From: Pseudooceanicola nanhaiensis DSM 18065
GTDB lineage: Bacteria > Pseudomonadota > Alphaproteobacteria > Rhodobacterales > Rhodobacteraceae
Assembly (NCBI RefSeq): GCF_000688295.1
Contig: NZ_JHZF01000013.1
Coordinates: 744,001-808,000 of the forward strand
Length of the DNA stretch: 64,000 nt
Direction of reading: 5' to 3'
Part shown: positions 16,469 through 25,863 of the stretch, piece by piece
How the letters are laid out: the number at the start of each line of letters is the position of its first letter
How positions within the stretch are numbered: position 1 is the first letter of the stretch
Translations under genes and position numbers: made by a program
The notes under the pieces: generated by a model
What the model saw: only the letters and a program-made list of their open reading frames with translations
What the model was told of the DNA's origin: nothing
Database searches by the model: none

Positions 16469-18136
16469 ATGAAACTCACACGTGTGATGACGGTGGCGCT
16501 GGCCGCCGCGGCGGCGAGCCCGCTGGCGGCCGAGGACCTCGCGCTGGTGATCGTGAACGCGGAATACGACCGCGTCCGCGATCTGGACGGCAACGGGCTG
16601 GACCAGACCTTCGAGGATGCGCTCGAGGACGCGGGCTTCCGCGTCTTCGCCGGCGCCGACCTGACCGGGCCGCAGATGCAGCGGCTCGCGGGCGAGTTCG
16701 CGGCGGCCGCCGGAGACTCGGACGAGGACGACCGGATCGTCGTGGTCCTCTCCGGTCATCTGGCGGGCAGCGCCGCGGACGGCTGGCTTCTGGGGCGCGA
16801 GGTGCAGGTGCCCAATGCCTTCGGCGTGGGGGCCGCGGCACTGCCCTTCTCGCCGCTGGCCGAGATCGCCGCGCGCGCGCCCGGGCAGGCGGTCCTCATG
16901 GTCGCCGATCCCGAGCGCGAGATCGAGGTGGGCGCCGGCCTGCAGGGCGGCACGGCCCCGCTGCCCGCGCCGCAGGGCGTGACCGTGGCGCAGGGCGAGA
17001 TCGAGGGCCTGCTCGATTTCCTGCGCGACGGGCTCCTGCAGCCGGGGATGAGCTATGCCGAGGCGATCGACGAGGCGGGCCGCGACGTCACCGTCTCGGG
17101 CTATGTCTCGGCCGCGAGCGGCCTGCTGCCCGCCGAGGGCGCCGCCCCCGCGCCGCGCCCGCAGCCGCCGCGCGAGGAGAGCACCGACACCGGCGAGATC
17201 GCCTATTGGAGCGCCGTACGCGACATCGGCACGGTGGAGGCGCTGCGCTCCTATCTCGAGCGCTATCCGGACGGCAAGTTCGCCGCGGATGCGCGCCGGC
17301 TGATCGACGACGCGGTGACGGCGCCGCAGCGGCGGGCCGAGGCGGCCGAGGCCGCGCTGGAGCTCTCGCGCGACCAGCGGCGCCAGATCCAGCGGAACCT
17401 GTCGCTGATCGGCTTCGATCCGCGCGGGATCGACGGGATCTTCGGCCCGGCCACCCGCACCGCGATCGGCGCATGGCAGAAGGCCAAGGGGTTCGACGCC
17501 ACCACCTTCCTGACCGCGCGCCAGATCCAGGACATCCAGACCGCGGCCAACGCCCGCGCCGCAGAGCTCGAACGCGAGGCCGCAGAACGCCGCGCGGCCG
17601 AGGAGCGGCAGGACCGGGCCTATTGGCGCGACCTGGGCGAGGGGCGCGACGAGGCGGCGCTGCGGGCCTACCTGAAGCGCTATCCCGACGGGATCTTCTC
17701 GGACGTGGCGCGCGACCGTCTGGCCCAGATCGAGGACGACCGGGCCGGGCAGGTGCGCCGCGAGGTGCGCCAGGCCTGGCGCGGGGCGCAGGAGGCGGAC
17801 AACATCGCCGCCTACCAGTCCTTCCTCGAACGCTACCCGGACACGCCCTTCGAGGATGCCGCCCGCGCCCGGATCGCCGAGCTGGAGGACCAGAACCGGA
17901 ACTCCGCCGAGGTCGAACAGGCGCGGCAGGAGGAGACCGGCGTGGCCGGCAACACGGTCACGCGGCTGCTGGTGGAACGCCGGCTTCAGCAGATCGGCTT
18001 CGATCCGGGCGCGGTGGACGGCGCCTTCGACGAGGCCGCGCGTCGGGCGATCCGCCGGTTCCAGCGCGACCAGGGCGTGCCGATCACCGGCTACGTCACC
18101 CGCGAGACCATGGTGCGCCTGCTCGCCATGCGGTGA
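16469..18136 (+). CDS. Exported caspase-like/peptidoglycan-binding protein lacking cysteine
   Basis: A 555-residue protein with a signal peptide (MKLTRVMTVALAAAAASPLAA). Residues about 24-215 resemble a caspase/metacaspase p20 fold: LALVIVNAEYDRV, LEDAGFRVF, and VVLSGH with the catalytic-type histidine. The whole protein contains no cysteine, and the strand where the nucleophile belongs reads VLMVADPERE, so it should be catalytically inactive. Two peptidoglycan-binding type 1 modules follow (about 304-344 and 496-553), with three short repeats of the type YLERYPDGKFAADAR (near 260, 399 and 451). It is probably periplasmic and wall-associated. GGAGGAG lies before the ATG. Confidence 0.78.
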   Translation: MKLTRVMTVALAAAAASPLAAEDLALVIVNAEYDRVRDLDGNGLDQTFEDALEDAGFRVFAGADLTGPQMQRLAGEFAAAAGDSDEDDRIVVVLSGHLAGSAADGWLLGREVQVPNAFGVGAAALPFSPLAEIAARAPGQAVLMVADPEREIEVGAGLQGGTAPLPAPQGVTVAQGEIEGLLDFLRDGLLQPGMSYAEAIDEAGRDVTVSGYVSAASGLLPAEGAAPAPRPQPPREESTDTGEIAYWSAVRDIGTVEALRSYLERYPDGKFAADARRLIDDAVTAPQRRAEAAEAALELSRDQRRQIQRNLSLIGFDPRGIDGIFGPATRTAIGAWQKAKGFDATTFLTARQIQDIQTAANARAAELEREAAERRAAEERQDRAYWRDLGEGRDEAALRAYLKRYPDGIFSDVARDRLAQIEDDRAGQVRREVRQAWRGAQEADNIAAYQSFLERYPDTPFEDAARARIAELEDQNRNSAEVEQARQEETGVAGNTVTRLLVERRLQQIGFDPGAVDGAFDEAARRAIRRFQRDQGVPITGYVTRETMVRLLAMR

Positions 18137-18157
18137 GGCGGCCGGACCTTGCGGAGC

Positions 18158-18260
18158 GCGGCCCCGCGGGGGCCGCGCACGCGATGCCTTGCGATTTGGC
18201 CGTGGGCCAAATCGCGGGTGCCTCCGGCGGGGATATTTTCGGCAAGAGGAAGCAGGCGGG
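18158..18260 (+). repeat. Dispersed double-hairpin 3' repeat, copy A
   Basis: This element consists of a first hairpin GCGGCCCC/GGGGCCGC (18158-18176), a second hairpin with a perfect 11-bp stem GCGATTTGGCC and GTG loop (18191-18215), and a tail CCTCCGGCGGGGATATTTT followed by an AAGAGGAAG block. Bases 18230-18258 are identical over 29 positions to 53636-53664. It sits just after the caspase-like gene, in the same orientation as that gene, suggesting a 3'-end or terminator role. Confidence 0.75.
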
Positions 18261-18315
18261 GGGATCGGAGGGGGCTGCGCCCTGGCGGACGGTCTCTTCG
18301 GTCTCCCGGAATGCG

Positions 18316-18340
18316 AAAAGGCCGCCCCGGGGGGCGGCCC
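18316..18340 (-). terminator. Rho-independent terminator of rpmJ
   Basis: On the reverse strand a 9-bp GC stem (GGCCGCCCC with GGGGCGGCC, 18320-18339) is followed by TTTT at 18319-18316, 30 bases after the rpmJ stop. Confidence 0.75.
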
Positions 18341-18368
18341 TTCGGTCACGCGGCAAGCCGCGGCCGGT

Positions 18369-18494
18369 TCAGCCCTGGCGGGCTTTGAAACGGCGCTGCG
18401 TCTTGTTGATCACGTAGACGCGGCCCTTGCGGCGCACGACGCGGCAATCGCGGTGACGGCTCTTGAGCGAGCGGAGCGAGTTGCGGACCTTCAT
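18369..18494 (-). CDS. rpmJ: 50S ribosomal protein L36
   Basis: A 41-residue, very basic protein: [17 protein letters not shown], then [20 protein letters not shown]. This matches the L36 variant common in alphaproteobacteria, which keeps fewer zinc cysteines than the classical 38-residue form (only one Cys remains here, so zinc is probably not bound). It is a component of the large ribosomal subunit. GGAGATGGTCC precedes the ATG. It is a stand-alone gene, downstream of tRNA-Val on the same strand, with its own terminator. Confidence 0.93.
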   Translation of the reverse strand: MKVRNSLRSLKSRHRDCRVVRRKGRVYVINKTQRRFKARQG

Positions 18495-18569
18495 GGACCA
18501 TCTCCTCTTGTCGCGGCGCGGCGAGCGCCCGGGTTTCCGTCGTGATCCCCCCTGGAGGGGACCGGTGAA

Positions 18570-18644
18570 TGGTGGGCGATACTGGGATCGAACCAGTGAC
18601 CCCTTCGATGTCAACGAAGTGCTCTACCGCTGAGCTAATCACCC
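18570..18644 (-). tRNA. tRNA-Val (GAC anticodon)
   Basis: The reverse strand folds into a full cloverleaf of 75 bases: acceptor GGGTGAT/ATCGCCC, D-arm with GCTCAGCGGTAGAGC, anticodon loop TTGACAT giving GAC, T-arm with GGTTCGATCC, and an encoded CCA end at 18572-18570. It reads valine codon GUC (and GUU). A good promoter lies upstream (18733-18761). Confidence 0.97.
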
Positions 18645-18732
18645 ATATGGCCTTCGCTTCGCTTCCCTCCAGGTCATTCTGGCATGCGCCCCAACAAAAG
18701 GGGCGCGGGTGAGTTCCGCGCCGGTTCGCAGG

Positions 18733-18761
18733 TCTATAAAAGGAGTCGAAACCGGGATCAA
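18733..18761 (-). promoter_or_regulatory. Sigma-70-type promoter of tRNA-Val
   Basis: On the reverse strand TTGATC (18761-18756) and TATAGA (18738-18733) are separated by exactly 17 bases. The predicted transcription start is about 80 bases before the tRNA. Confidence 0.65.
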
Positions 18762-18810
18762 GGGCTTTTGGCGCGTGTTTTTCACTGTATCATGAAAGCG
18801 GAGGCTCGCC

Positions 18811-19674
18811 ATGCAAGATCGCCCATATCGCCTTGATTCGCCTGCGCAACAGACCACCAGCGTGGTCTTTTCCTCGCCGCACAGCGGACGGGACTACCCG
18901 CGCGAGTTTCTCAGGGCGAGCGTGCTGGACGATTCGTCGATCCGGTCCTCGGAGGACGCCTTCGTCGACGAGCTCTTCGCTGCCGCGACGGAATTCGGCG
19001 CACCGCTGCTCGCGGCCCGCACGCCGCGGGCCTACGTGGACCTCAACCGCTCGGCGGACGAGCTCGACCCCGCGCTGGTGGAGGGGGTGCGGCGGTCGTC
19101 GCACAACCCGCGGATCACCTCGGGTCTTGGCGTGATCCCGCGGGTCGTGTCGAACGGGCGGGCGATCTATCGCGGGAAGATGCCGCTGACCGAGGCGCGG
19201 CGCCGGATCGACGCCTGCTGGCGGCCCTATCACGCGGCGCTGCAGGCGCTTCTCGACGTGACCAACCGGAGCTTCGGGGAGGTGGTGCTGATCGATTGCC
19301 ACTCGATGCCGCACGAGGCGGTGGACTGCATCGCCCGCGCCGGGGCGAAGCGGCCCGACGTGGTGATCGGCGACCGGTTCGGCGCCTCCGCCGATGCGGC
19401 GATCGTGGACCGGGTGGAGGAGGCCTTTGCCGCCGCCGGTCTGCACGTGATCCGCAACGCGCCCTTCGCGGGGGCCTATGTGACCCAGCATTACGGGCGC
19501 CCCTCGCGGCGGCAGCACGCGATCCAGATCGAGATCGACCGCTCGATCTACATGAACGAGCAGATGATCAGGCCGAACGCGAATTTCGAGCCGTTCAAGC
19601 GCCTGATCCGGTCCGTGGTGTGCGACCTGACCGAGATCGGACGGCGGAAGGATGTGCCCCTGGCGGCGGAGTGA
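18811..19674 (+). CDS. N-formylglutamate amidohydrolase family protein
   Basis: A 287-residue protein of the FGase family. VVFSSPHSGRDYP near the N-terminus supplies a metal-ligand histidine, RTPRAYVDLNR is the family's central motif, and VVLIDCHSMPH and GAYVTQHYGRP complete the active-site region. The family hydrolyses N-formyl-L-glutamate to formate and glutamate, the last step of one histidine-degradation route. No other hut gene is nearby, so a different N-acylated substrate is possible. GGAGG lies before the ATG. It converges on dinB. Confidence 0.85.
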   Translation: MQDRPYRLDSPAQQTTSVVFSSPHSGRDYPREFLRASVLDDSSIRSSEDAFVDELFAAATEFGAPLLAARTPRAYVDLNRSADELDPALVEGVRRSSHNPRITSGLGVIPRVVSNGRAIYRGKMPLTEARRRIDACWRPYHAALQALLDVTNRSFGEVVLIDCHSMPHEAVDCIARAGAKRPDVVIGDRFGASADAAIVDRVEEAFAAAGLHVIRNAPFAGAYVTQHYGRPSRRQHAIQIEIDRSIYMNEQMIRPNANFEPFKRLIRSVVCDLTEIGRRKDVPLAAE

Positions 19675-19755
19675 CGCCGAGTGCAGGTCATTGCCGGCCC
19701 GTTTCGCCCTGCGCGCCGGGATTGACGGTCCGGCTTGCGCGGGCAGGGCGCGCCC

Positions 19756-21009
19756 TCAGCGCAGCGCCCGCCCCTTGATGATCGCCTCACTGCCGTAGCG
19801 TTCCCGGATCAGGTCCGCCGCCCTCTCGGCCTTGCTGCGTTTCGCGGCCTCCGGGTCGAGGAGGTCGCCGGAGCGGTCCGCGTCGGCCTCGGGCGCCAGC
19901 TCCGAGATCCCGACGCCGATCAGCCGGAACGGCGCCTCGCCCGCGACGGGGTCGTAGAGCGCCCGGGCCCGGCGGTAGATCGTGTCGGCCATCTGGGTGG
20001 GCTCCCGCAGCGAGACGCGGCGCGTGATCGTCCGGAAATCGGCGCGTTTCAGCTTCAGCACCACGACCCGCCCGGCGAGTGCCCGCGCCTTGGCCCGGTC
20101 CGAGACCTTCTCGGACAGCCGCCAGAGGTGGCCGTCCAGCAGGTCCGCATCGCCGGTGTCCTCGTGGAACGTCGTCTCGTTCGAGATCGACTTCACCGGC
20201 GCATTGGCCGAGATGCGGCGATGGTCCTGCCCCCGCGCGAGGTGCCAGAGCCGGTCGCCCATGGCGCCGAAGCGGGCGTGCAGATCCGTCCTCTCCCACC
20301 TCAGGAGGTCCGAGAAGGTCCGGATCCCGGCCTTGTCGAGCGAATCCTGCGCCGCGGCGCCCACGCCCCAGATCAGGCGCACCGGCTTGTCGCGCAGGAA
20401 GTCCGCCGTCTCGGCGGCGCCGATCACCGAGAACCCGTGCGGCTTGTCGAGGTCGGAGGCGACCTTGGCGAGGAACTTGTTGTGCGACAGCCCGACGGAG
20501 CCGGTCAGCCCCAGCTCGTCCCGCATCCGCTTCACCAGCCGCGCCAGCATGAAGGCGGGCGCATGGCCGTGCAGCCGCGCGGTGCCGGTCAGGTCGAGAA
20601 AGGCCTCGTCGAGCGAGAGCGGCTCGATCGCGGGCGTCATCTCCTCCATCATGGCGCGGATCGCGCGGGAGGCTTCGACATAGGCGGCCATCCGCGGCTT
20701 GATGACCACCGCCTCGGGGCAGAGCTTGAGCGCCTGGAACATCGGCATGGCGGACCGCACGCCGCGGATCCGGGCCACGTAGCACGCGGTCGAGACCACG
20801 CCCCGCCGGCCGCCGCCGACGATGACGGGCTTGTCGCGCAGCTCGGGATTGTCGCGTTTCTCGACGCTCGCGTAGAAGGCGTCGCAATCCATGTGGGCGA
20901 TGCTGAGCGTGTTCAGTTCGGCATGCGCGACCACCCGGCGCGACCGGCAGGAGGGGCAGCGCGGGCCGTGGTCGAATTCGGTGAGGCAGTCGCGGCAGAG
21001 GGCGGGCAT
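19756..21009 (-). CDS. dinB: DNA polymerase IV (Y-family) with N-terminal zinc-finger-like extension
   Basis: A 417-residue translesion polymerase. HMDCDAFYASVEKRD carries the first catalytic aspartate and steric-gate region, and SLDEAFLDLTG carries the second acidic pair. The palm, thumb (SVGLSHNKFLAKVASD) and little-finger parts are complete. Ahead of the polymerase core is a 37-residue extension with C5-x2-C8 and C18-x2-C21, likely a small zinc finger; this is seen in one class of alphaproteobacterial DinB. It copies past damaged bases and is usually SOS-controlled, but I see no clear SOS box in the 46 bases separating it from the divergent Nudix gene. Confidence 0.93.
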   Translation of the reverse strand: MPALCRDCLTEFDHGPRCPSCRSRRVVAHAELNTLSIAHMDCDAFYASVEKRDNPELRDKPVIVGGGRRGVVSTACYVARIRGVRSAMPMFQALKLCPEAVVIKPRMAAYVEASRAIRAMMEEMTPAIEPLSLDEAFLDLTGTARLHGHAPAFMLARLVKRMRDELGLTGSVGLSHNKFLAKVASDLDKPHGFSVIGAAETADFLRDKPVRLIWGVGAAAQDSLDKAGIRTFSDLLRWERTDLHARFGAMGDRLWHLARGQDHRRISANAPVKSISNETTFHEDTGDADLLDGHLWRLSEKVSDRAKARALAGRVVVLKLKRADFRTITRRVSLREPTQMADTIYRRARALYDPVAGEAPFRLIGVGISELAPEADADRSGDLLDPEAAKRSKAERAADLIRERYGSEAIIKGRALR

Positions 21010-21055
21010 CGTGACATCGCTGGCGGGTGGCTCCCGCCCATCCTACATTGGGGCC

Positions 21056-21475
21056 ATGGAGTATGACAGGCCGTTCGACGGCGCGAAAGTGGCGCTCTTC
21101 CTCGGGGACGACCTGCTGGTGATCCGGCGGGACGAGGGCAAGCCGATTCCCTGGCCGGGCTACCTCGATTTCCCGGGCGGCGGGCGCGAGGCGGGCGAAA
21201 GCCCCGTGGCCTGCGCCCTGCGCGAAACGCGGGAGGAGACCGGGTTGATACTGGCCCCGGCGGACCTCTTCTGGCGGGCGTGGTATCGGGCCCCCCGCCG
21301 GATGTGGTTCTTCGGCGCCCGCCTGGCCGAGCGCCGCCGGGACGAGGTCCGCTTCGGCGACGAGGGGCAGGGCTGGGCGATGATGCCGCCCGAGAGCTAC
21401 ATGCGGGATGCCATGGCGATCCCGCATTTCCGCGACCGGCTGCAGATCCTGCTGGACCACGCCGCAGCGCGCTGA
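21056..21475 (+). CDS. Nudix hydrolase
   Basis: A 139-residue protein with a complete Nudix box: GGREAGES, seven residues, then RETREETGL, which fits G-x5-E-x7-RE-U-x-EE-x-G-U. Such enzymes split nucleoside diphosphates linked to another group, often damaged nucleotides or cofactors, in the cytoplasm. The neighbouring PWPGYLDFPGGG segment is typical of MutT/NUDT-like members. The start at 21056 is 46 bases from the dinB start on the other strand, so both promoters must share that interval. Substrate unknown. Confidence 0.88.
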   Translation: MEYDRPFDGAKVALFLGDDLLVIRRDEGKPIPWPGYLDFPGGGREAGESPVACALRETREETGLILAPADLFWRAWYRAPRRMWFFGARLAERRRDEVRFGDEGQGWAMMPPESYMRDAMAIPHFRDRLQILLDHAAAR

Positions 21476-21493
21476 CGCGGCCCCGGGGGCGGC

Positions 21494-22213
21494 TCAGGCG
21501 AAACTGGTGTTCGACTGCCAGGCGGTGGCGATTTCCTGCTGGATTGCCTGCGCCGCGCCGCGCGGGTCGTCGGCGCGCCAGACCGGGCGGCCCACCACGA
21601 TGTGATCGGCGCCGTCGCGGATGGCGGACCGGGGCGTCGCGACGCGCTTCTGGTCGTCGTCCGCGGCGGCCAGAGGGCGGATGCCGGGGGTGACGATCAG
21701 CCGGCCCTCGGCTTGCGGAAGGGCGCGGATCGCGGCGGCCTCGCGGGCCGAGCAGATCACCCCGTCGGCCCCGGCCTCGAAGGCGCGGGCGGCGCGGGTG
21801 CAGACGATCTCGCGCAGGTCGCCCTGGGTGATGAGCGCGGCGTCGAGGTCTTCGCGCTCCAGCGAGGTCAGGATGGTGACGGCGAGGATCTTGGTGTCCG
21901 AGCCCGCCGCACCCTGCTTGGCGGCGCTGACCACGTAGGGGTCGCCATGCACGGTCAGGAAGTCGAGCCCGTAGGCGGCGATGCCGCGGACGGCGTTTTC
22001 GACCGTCGCCGGGATGTCGAAGAGCTTCATGTCGAGGAAGATGCGCTTGCCGTGTTCCTGCTTGAGCTCGTTGGCGAGCGCCATGCCGCCGCCGGTGAGC
22101 ATCCCGAGCCCGATCTTGTAGAAATCCGCCGCGTCGCCGATGCGCTCGGCCATCTGCAGGCCGTCCAGCGCGTTCGGGACGTCGAGGGCCACGATCAGCC
22201 GTTCATCCGCCAT
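21494..22213 (-). CDS. pyrF: Orotidine 5'-phosphate decarboxylase
   Basis: A 239-residue TIM-barrel enzyme for the last step of UMP synthesis. The catalytic block DMKLFDIPATVENAV is intact (D-x-K-x2-D-I-P-x-T), preceded by YKIGLGMLTGGG, and the phosphate-binding end TPGIRP and ADHIVVGRPVW are present. Length is normal. The gene converges on the Nudix gene with an 18-base gap and appears monocistronic. Confidence 0.96.
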   Translation of the reverse strand: MADERLIVALDVPNALDGLQMAERIGDAADFYKIGLGMLTGGGMALANELKQEHGKRIFLDMKLFDIPATVENAVRGIAAYGLDFLTVHGDPYVVSAAKQGAAGSDTKILAVTILTSLEREDLDAALITQGDLREIVCTRAARAFEAGADGVICSAREAAAIRALPQAEGRLIVTPGIRPLAAADDDQKRVATPRSAIRDGADHIVVGRPVWRADDPRGAAQAIQQEIATAWQSNTSFA

Positions 22214-22347
22214 GTCCGCCTCCTGTGGGATATGCGGGTCTATTGGGGGAACGGTCGGGATGCGTCAAGGGCGGAGGGGTGATGCGTCGCTGCGCGCCGG
22301 GCTGCGGTCGGCGGGGTGGGCGGGACGATGCCCGCCACGCCCCCGGG

Positions 22348-22671
22348 TCAGGCCGCCCGGCCGCCGCTCAGCAGCCGGTCCCAGAGACCGACTGTGGCCT
22401 CGCGCACCGAGGGCGGAACGATGATGGGCATCGCCAGCGCGTCCTCGGACGGTTTCCGGCTGCGGAAGCCGGGGTTTGCACCTTCATGCATCCGCTTGGC
22501 GCGGGCGAGGACGGCCTTGGTGACGTCCTCGTACGAGCTGTCGAGCGGTGCGGGAATGGAGACCGGATAGGTGAAGGCCTCCTCTTCCATGATCAGCGTC
22601 ACGGCTGCTTCGAAGCATTGTGTCGCCGGGTTGTAGGTGATCTGCGAAATCCTGTTCTTCTGACGGGCCAT
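22348..22671 (-). CDS. Conserved-looking hypothetical protein, 107 residues
   Basis: A small soluble protein starting MARQKNRISQITYNPATQ, with GGAGG before its ATG. The N-terminal half alternates polar and hydrophobic residues (ITYNPATQCFEAAVTLI) suggesting beta strands; the middle (YEDVTKAVLARAKRMHEG) is helical. I do not recognise a family. It is divergent from clpB, with the heat-shock-type promoter between them, and has no partner on its own strand. Confidence 0.65.
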   Translation of the reverse strand: MARQKNRISQITYNPATQCFEAAVTLIMEEEAFTYPVSIPAPLDSSYEDVTKAVLARAKRMHEGANPGFRSRKPSEDALAMPIIVPPSVREATVGLWDRLLSGGRAA

Positions 22672-22787
22672 GGGTGCCTCCTACGATGTCCCTGCCTGTG
22701 TCCCTGCCTGCGAATTCTTGCGATTCGGTCTGTTTCGCTGTGAACCCCCGAAACCCCCGCGCGGTTCCATTTTCGACCTGAAGCGAA

Positions 22788-22815
22788 CTTGAACCGCGCG
22801 GTGCGATCCCCATCT
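22788..22815 (+). promoter_or_regulatory. RpoH (sigma-32) heat-shock promoter of clpB
   Basis: CTTGAA at 22788-22793 and CCCCATCT at 22808-22815 are 14 bases apart. This matches the RpoH consensus (CTTGAA, 11-15 bases, CCCCATNT), about 75 bases before the clpB start. Confidence 0.8.
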
Positions 22816-22892
22816 CTAGTCCTGAGGTTCCGGCGCGGCACATGCCTTTCGAAGGGTGGCCGTCAGGGGACGCTTTACTGAAGGAGAGAACG

Positions 22893-25511
22893 ATGGACTT
22901 GTCGAAGTTCACGGAGCGGTCGCGCGGTTTCATCCAGGCGGCGCAGACGATCGCGATCCGGGAAGGGCATCAGCAGCTGGCCCCGGAACATGTGCTGAAG
23001 GCACTCATGGATGACAGCGAAGGGCTGGCCAGCAACCTGATCCGCAAGGCGGGCGGCGATCCCGCGCGGGTGGTGCAGGCCACGGACATCGCGCTGAAGA
23101 AACTCCCCAAGGTCTCGGGCGACGCCGGGCAGACCTATCTCGGACAGCAGACCGTGAAGGTCCTGACCGAGGCCGAGAAGGTCGCGCAGAAGGCCAAGGA
23201 CAGTTTCGTGCCCGTCGAACGGCTGCTGACCGCGCTTGCGCTGGTCAAGAGCCCGGCGCGTGACGCGCTGGAGGCGGGCGGCGTGCATGCGCAGACCCTG
23301 AACGAGGCGATCAACGACATCCGCAAGGGGCGGACGGCGGACACCGCCTCGGCCGAGGACACGTTCGAGGCGCTCGAGAAATACGCCCGCGACCTGACCA
23401 AGGCCGCCGAGGAGGGCAAGATCGACCCGATCATCGGGCGCGACGACGAGATCCGGCGCTCGATGCAGGTTCTGTCGCGGCGGACCAAGAACAACCCGGT
23501 GCTGATCGGCGAACCCGGCGTCGGCAAGACGGCGATCGCGGAGGGCCTTGCCCTGCGGATCATCGACGGCGACGTGCCGGAGAGCCTGCGCAACAAGCGG
23601 CTGCTCGCGCTCGACATGGGCGCGCTGATCGCGGGTGCGAAGTATCGCGGCGAGTTCGAGGAACGGCTGAAGGCCATCCTGAAGGAGATCGAGGGCGCCG
23701 CGGGCGAGATCATCCTCTTCATCGACGAGATGCACACGCTCGTCGGCGCCGGCAAGACCGACGGCGCGATGGATGCCGCGAACCTCATCAAGCCGGCGCT
23801 GGCCCGGGGTGAGCTGCACTGCATCGGCGCGACCACGCTCGACGAATACCGCAAGTACGTCGAGAAGGACGCGGCGCTGGCGCGGCGGTTCCAGCCGGTG
23901 ACGGTGGCCGAGCCGACGGTCGAGGACACGATCTCGATCCTGCGCGGCATCAAGGAGAAGTACGAACTGCACCACGGCGTGCGGATCAGCGACTCCGCGC
24001 TGGTGGCGGCCGCGACGCTCTCGCACCGCTACATCACCGACCGGTTCCTGCCGGACAAGGCGATCGACCTCGTGGACGAGGCCGCAAGCCGGCTCCGGAT
24101 GGAGGTGGATTCCAAGCCCGAGGAGCTCGACCAGCTCGACCGCCAGATCCTGCAGATGCAGATCGAGGCCGAGGCCCTGAAGAAGGAGGACGACGCGGCC
24201 TCCAAGGACCGGCTGGAACGGCTCGAGAAGGAGCTGGCGGACCTGCAGGACCGCTCGAACGAGATGACCGCCAAGTGGCAGGCCGAACGCGACAAGCTCG
24301 CCTCGGCGCGCGACCTGAAGGAACAGCTCGACCGGGCGCGGGCCGATCTGGAGATCGCCAAGCGGCAGGGTGACCTGGCGAAGGCCGGGGAGCTCTCCTA
24401 CGGCGTGATCCCGCAGCTCGAGAAGGAGCTGGGTGCCGCCGAACAGCAGGAAGCCGAAGGCGTCATGGTCGAAGAGGCCGTGCGTCCCGAGCAGATCGCG
24501 CAGGTCGTCGAGCGCTGGACGGGGATTCCCACGTCGAAGATGCTGGAAGGCGAACGCGAGAAGCTGCTGCGGATGGAAGAGGGCCTGCACAAGCGGGTCG
24601 TCGGCCAGAACGCGGCCGTCACCGCGGTGGCGAATTCCGTCCGGCGGGCGCGTGCGGGTCTCAACGACGAGAACCGGCCGCTGGGCTCGTTCCTCTTCCT
24701 CGGGCCGACGGGCGTCGGCAAGACCGAGCTGACCAAGGCCGTCGCGGAGTTCCTGTTCGACGACGACAACGCCATGGTGCGGATCGACATGTCGGAATTC
24801 ATGGAGAAGCACTCCGTGGCCCGGCTGATCGGCGCGCCTCCGGGCTATGTCGGCTATGACGAGGGCGGCGTTCTGACCGAAGCCGTGCGGCGGCGGCCCT
24901 ACCAGGTCGTGCTGTTCGACGAGGTCGAGAAGGCGCATCCGGACGTGTTCAACGTGCTGCTGCAGGTGCTCGACGACGGGGTGCTGACCGATGGTCAGGG
25001 CCACCGGGTCGACTTCAAGCAGACGCTGATCATCCTGACGTCGAACCTCGGGTCCCAGGCCCTGTCGCGGCTGCCGGAAGGCAGCGACACCGGCGAGGCC
25101 AAGCGCGAGGTGATGGAGGCGGTGCGGGCGCATTTCCGGCCCGAGTTCCTGAACCGTCTGGACGAGATCGTCGTCTTCGACCGGCTGGCGCGCGGCGACA
25201 TGTCGGGGATCGTGGACATCCAGATGTCCCGGCTCCTGAAGCGTCTGGCGCAGCGGAAGATCACGCTCGACCTCGACGACGGCGCGCGGAAGTGGCTCGC
25301 GGACGAGGGCTACGACCCGGTCTTCGGGGCGCGCCCGCTGAAGCGGGTGATCCAGAAGGCGCTGCAGGATCCGCTGGCCGAGATGCTGCTGGCGGGCGAC
25401 GTGAAGGACGGCGACACGGTGCATGTCTCGGCCGGGGCCGAGGGGCTGATCCTCGGCGACCGGGTGGGCAACACCAACCGCGACGCGCCGCGGGATGCCA
25501 CGGTTCACTGA
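22893..25511 (+). CDS. clpB: ATP-dependent disaggregase ClpB
   Basis: An 872-residue Hsp100 chaperone. In order: Clp N-terminal repeats (1 to about 145), the first AAA+ module with [13 protein letters not shown], a coiled-coil middle domain rich in K/E/L (about 410-530) that is diagnostic of ClpB rather than ClpA/C, and the second AAA+ module with [14 protein letters not shown]. It unfolds and rescues aggregated proteins with DnaK. GGAGAG precedes ATG 22893. The upstream RpoH promoter and downstream terminator mark it as a single heat-shock transcription unit. Confidence 0.97.
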   Translation: MDLSKFTERSRGFIQAAQTIAIREGHQQLAPEHVLKALMDDSEGLASNLIRKAGGDPARVVQATDIALKKLPKVSGDAGQTYLGQQTVKVLTEAEKVAQKAKDSFVPVERLLTALALVKSPARDALEAGGVHAQTLNEAINDIRKGRTADTASAEDTFEALEKYARDLTKAAEEGKIDPIIGRDDEIRRSMQVLSRRTKNNPVLIGEPGVGKTAIAEGLALRIIDGDVPESLRNKRLLALDMGALIAGAKYRGEFEERLKAILKEIEGAAGEIILFIDEMHTLVGAGKTDGAMDAANLIKPALARGELHCIGATTLDEYRKYVEKDAALARRFQPVTVAEPTVEDTISILRGIKEKYELHHGVRISDSALVAAATLSHRYITDRFLPDKAIDLVDEAASRLRMEVDSKPEELDQLDRQILQMQIEAEALKKEDDAASKDRLERLEKELADLQDRSNEMTAKWQAERDKLASARDLKEQLDRARADLEIAKRQGDLAKAGELSYGVIPQLEKELGAAEQQEAEGVMVEEAVRPEQIAQVVERWTGIPTSKMLEGEREKLLRMEEGLHKRVVGQNAAVTAVANSVRRARAGLNDENRPLGSFLFLGPTGVGKTELTKAVAEFLFDDDNAMVRIDMSEFMEKHSVARLIGAPPGYVGYDEGGVLTEAVRRRPYQVVLFDEVEKAHPDVFNVLLQVLDDGVLTDGQGHRVDFKQTLIILTSNLGSQALSRLPEGSDTGEAKREVMEAVRAHFRPEFLNRLDEIVVFDRLARGDMSGIVDIQMSRLLKRLAQRKITLDLDDGARKWLADEGYDPVFGARPLKRVIQKALQDPLAEMLLAGDVKDGDTVHVSAGAEGLILGDRVGNTNRDAPRDATVH

Positions 25512-25531
25512 GCCGCGTGACGTGATGGAGG

Positions 25532-25555
25532 GGCCCCGCTTCGGCGGGGCCTTTT
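25532..25555 (+). terminator. Rho-independent terminator of clpB
   Basis: An 8-bp stem GGCCCCGC/GCGGGGCC with a TTCG tetraloop is followed by TTTT, 20 bases after the clpB stop. Confidence 0.85.
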
Positions 25556-25863
25556 CGCGTTTCAGGGGCTGAAGGCCGGTCTGCGGCGGCAGGCAGCGGG
25601 GCCGCCCGGGCACGACCATGGCACGAAGAGGCAGGCCCGGCCCCGCCGACCCCCCGAACAGATCCCCCCGCCCGGCGCAAGGCCGCAGGGCGCCCGGCCG
25701 GCGCCGGCCAGGCTTGCCAGAGCGGAGGGAAGGATGCCCCCGGCGCCGTCCCCGGAGCGGAGGCGCTGGTGCGGTGGCCGCAGGGGGCGGCCATGGCAGG
25801 CATGGATCAGAGGGTCGAGAGTTCAGGCTACCAGCGCGGGCCGCGCCGGCGAGGGTCGGACCC
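25556..25863. other. Intergenic region between clpB and irr, no gene seen
   Basis: About 300 bases between the clpB terminator and the end of irr. It is GC- and purine/pyrimidine-block rich and has no supported gene, tRNA or clear terminator. Open frames across it have no ribosome binding site and unnatural composition. Confidence 0.5.

Noticed and set aside
22875-25619. A 914-codon reverse-strand open frame across clpB
   Set aside because: It is the antisense shadow of a certain gene; H/R/D/L-rich composition, no motifs and no ribosome binding site.
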